Of a stretch of 64,000 bases of DNA, positions 58,501 through 61,500 are shown one piece after another. Below the pieces are notes generated by a model. It did no database searches, was not told where the DNA came from, and saw only the letters and a program-made list of their open reading frames with translations. This DNA comes from Dendrolimus kikuchii (lineage: Eukaryota; Arthropoda; Insecta; Lepidoptera; Lasiocampidae), in the NCBI GenBank assembly GCA_019925095.2, contig CM034397.1:2316001-2380000 (forward strand). The letters run 5' to 3'. The translations under genes were made by a program, and so were the position numbers. Every line of letters starts with the position of its first letter. Within the stretch, counting starts at the first letter, position 1.

Positions 58501-61500
58501 GCGCATTTGTAGCAACTTTGCTGATGCACATATCCATAGGCGATGGTAACCGCTCTCCATCAAGTGGGCCGTCTGCCTGTCTGCTGAACTCCTGCAAAAA
58601 AAAAATAACGTGGCTCTGGGATCGGGTTCTATAATTTTATTATTTAAAGGCAGGACAACGTCTGTCGGGGCCGCTAGTATATATATATTTTAATATTTAA
58701 AAGGTACCGAAGTGGCTGAGGTTAGAGCAACAGATTTGGACAGTGGGTTCAATTCTGTAATAGAATATGCCATACAAAAAGGTGCTTTGGACGCCTTCGC
58801 GATAGACGTCGACACTGGAGTTATCACCTTGTCCTCAAAGCTGGACTACGACAAGCGAAACACTTACAGGATACAGATTACTGCCACTGATCTCGGTGAG
58901 TTGTATTTTGGTTCTCTGTATATTTTTAACTACCCTCAAAGCTATGTGAACGAGACAGTCGTCCGTGACACATGATATGAGACAGATGACAGATAATGTG
59001 GCCTGTCTCATTCACCTATTTGGAGAACTGGACAGGCACCAGTAGTAAATAATAATGTAGAATCGAAGCCAATTTAAATATTGCTTGAGGTAAAAGAGGA
59101 TGATCTCATAGGAACGAATTTTTTTTTTATATTTCACACTTCGAGTGCCAATATATATAACGACTATTCTTCTATTAATTACTAATCAGATTGTCTTCTT
59201 TAGGTGAAAACTCTAAACTGTCATTTTGTAACATCAAAACTAAGTGTCACGCGTTCTAAATATTCTGCATACAAAGCGGATATGTCGCGTGTGGCGGTCA
59301 CTTCTTGCCGTAGCGTACCTGAATTCATCCCTTTGATGCATTTTTTTAAGTGTTATGAAATTTTGAAAAACTTTCACTACAGAGTTTTTAAAATCAAGGA
59401 TCCCAAATGGAAATAAAATATGTCAAACACTTCATATTTTTATAGTAAAATAACACATAAAATATTTATAGGTTATGAAGTAGAATGTCTTCTTTTTAAG
59501 GATTTTATGGCTTGGCAGCTAGGCCTTTAAGCCAGATCTTAGATTCAATGTAGTTTCTTCATTTTCTTAAACCTATGTGTAGCACAGCTGAACAGTAGGT
59601 TATCAGCTAGTGCCATTAAACGGAGTTCTTGTGACAACTCAAAAGGCCACATTTGACTTTACAGTTCACATGTCTCACAAAACACATAATTACTACTCAA
59701 AAACTATCAATAACCTACAACTATTGTTCATTTTAGAGTAATTTTACACATTTTTAGAAAATAAAACTGCACAGCACAACATCTCCTTTCAGTTCCCGCC
59801 AAAAACTCCAAGTAGAATGTCATTTGTTGCCTCATGTCAGTGACGTGCCACACAGAGTGTACTAATACTCGGCTAGCACTCTATCGAATTGCATTCGAAT
59901 AGATGATTCGATACAAGTTGTTACAGGAGTATTTATTTTAATTTTTGAAGTAACAAAAGTATTTTAGTGTTAGTTTTATTAAAATTTAATTATTTGTTTT
60001 ACTAATTAAATATTACAAAAGTAGATTTCGTTTTTTTATTTATTTAACAAAATTGGGTCGTTTTGGTCTTACGCCAAAAGGAAGGTTTGCACTGAAAATC
60101 AGCCTTGTGTCGGATATAATTCCGGCACAGCAATATCCTGAGTGCAAACCTTGTTCGCTGAAAATACGGCGTACAAATTCTTAAATTATGCTCTCTGTAT
60201 AATAATGTATAAAGAATTTTGAACGTCGCTATTTCTTCAATTAAAGTTTTTCTTTCGTCTTTCTTTCCAAAGTATCTCTTATCTAAGGTTCAAATGGATC
60301 CAGATAATTTAATAAATTTTGAATATTTTGCTACGATTATTATTAGACCGCTCTTATAATGTCTTAAATTGTGTATTAATTATTACTATCTATATATTGT
60401 CTTGCACCGCTTAGGCAGTTTTCTGACCTAATGTGCATATTGTTACGATTACCACGTGCTAATAACGGTGAAGGAAAACATCGTGATGCAACCTGCACAT
60501 CGAGATAACCGATGTGTCAAACCTGCCAAGCCGCCTTGGACAAGCGTGGCGGGTATACTGGCCGTTCCCCTATAGTGGGAGGCCCGAGCCCAGCAGTGGG
60601 ACATTTATGGGCTGCTATTATTCTCTAATGGGCTGCTATTAGTCTGTTAAAATTTTTCTATCTCTCTTTGTTATCGACAAATGCTTATGCAATAGTATAG
60701 AGCAGTTCGAAAATCAGATACCACGCAGCGATCTGCAACTAATCTAGAGAGAAAATCAATCTTGCCATGAAATATATTTATATACTGTTTGTAGGAGTTC
60801 CAAGTTTAACTGGCACAACGGAACTGACAGTCCACGTAATCAATGTAAACGATAAATCACCATATTTCACCCCAACCACCCAAAGAGCTGCTGTCTCGGC
60901 TGATGCTGATATTGGTACCGAAGTCCACGACTTATCAGCAGCGGATCCTGATGTTTCTGATCCTACTAAATTAGTCTTCAGTTTGGCCGCGGATAGAGTT
61001 ATTAAGGCTGTTGATAACAATGGAAAGGAGGTAAGATTTATATGGTTTGTAAGTTTGAGTTTTAAGGACGAATTCCAGGTCTTAGTTATTATATTAGTTT
61101 CATGTCCACATTCAAACACACACACACACACACATATTGTTCAAAATTGTAAGTTGTATGTATTTCATTTTCTGCATCATGTTTACTATAATCTGCTTAT
61201 CTGGCATCGACCGCAGACTTGGTCTGTTGTATAATACCCATTACACAAGCGTATTTGCTTAGCTTAGTAATATACAACATGTGTGTTTGTCTGCTGATTA
61301 TTATTATCTTAGGGCCGCTTGCATAACGATCGCCTTTAAATAAAATTAGTTAATCATCTTAAACTGCCTAAATACGTTTTACACAAAACGTATCGACAGC
61401 TCTTTAAACATATTTAGCGGCCAATTTTGCGTTGTGCAAGACGCTAATTGTATTTAAGGGTGTTAAATACATTTTGAATTGTTAAATTTGCGAATAATTA

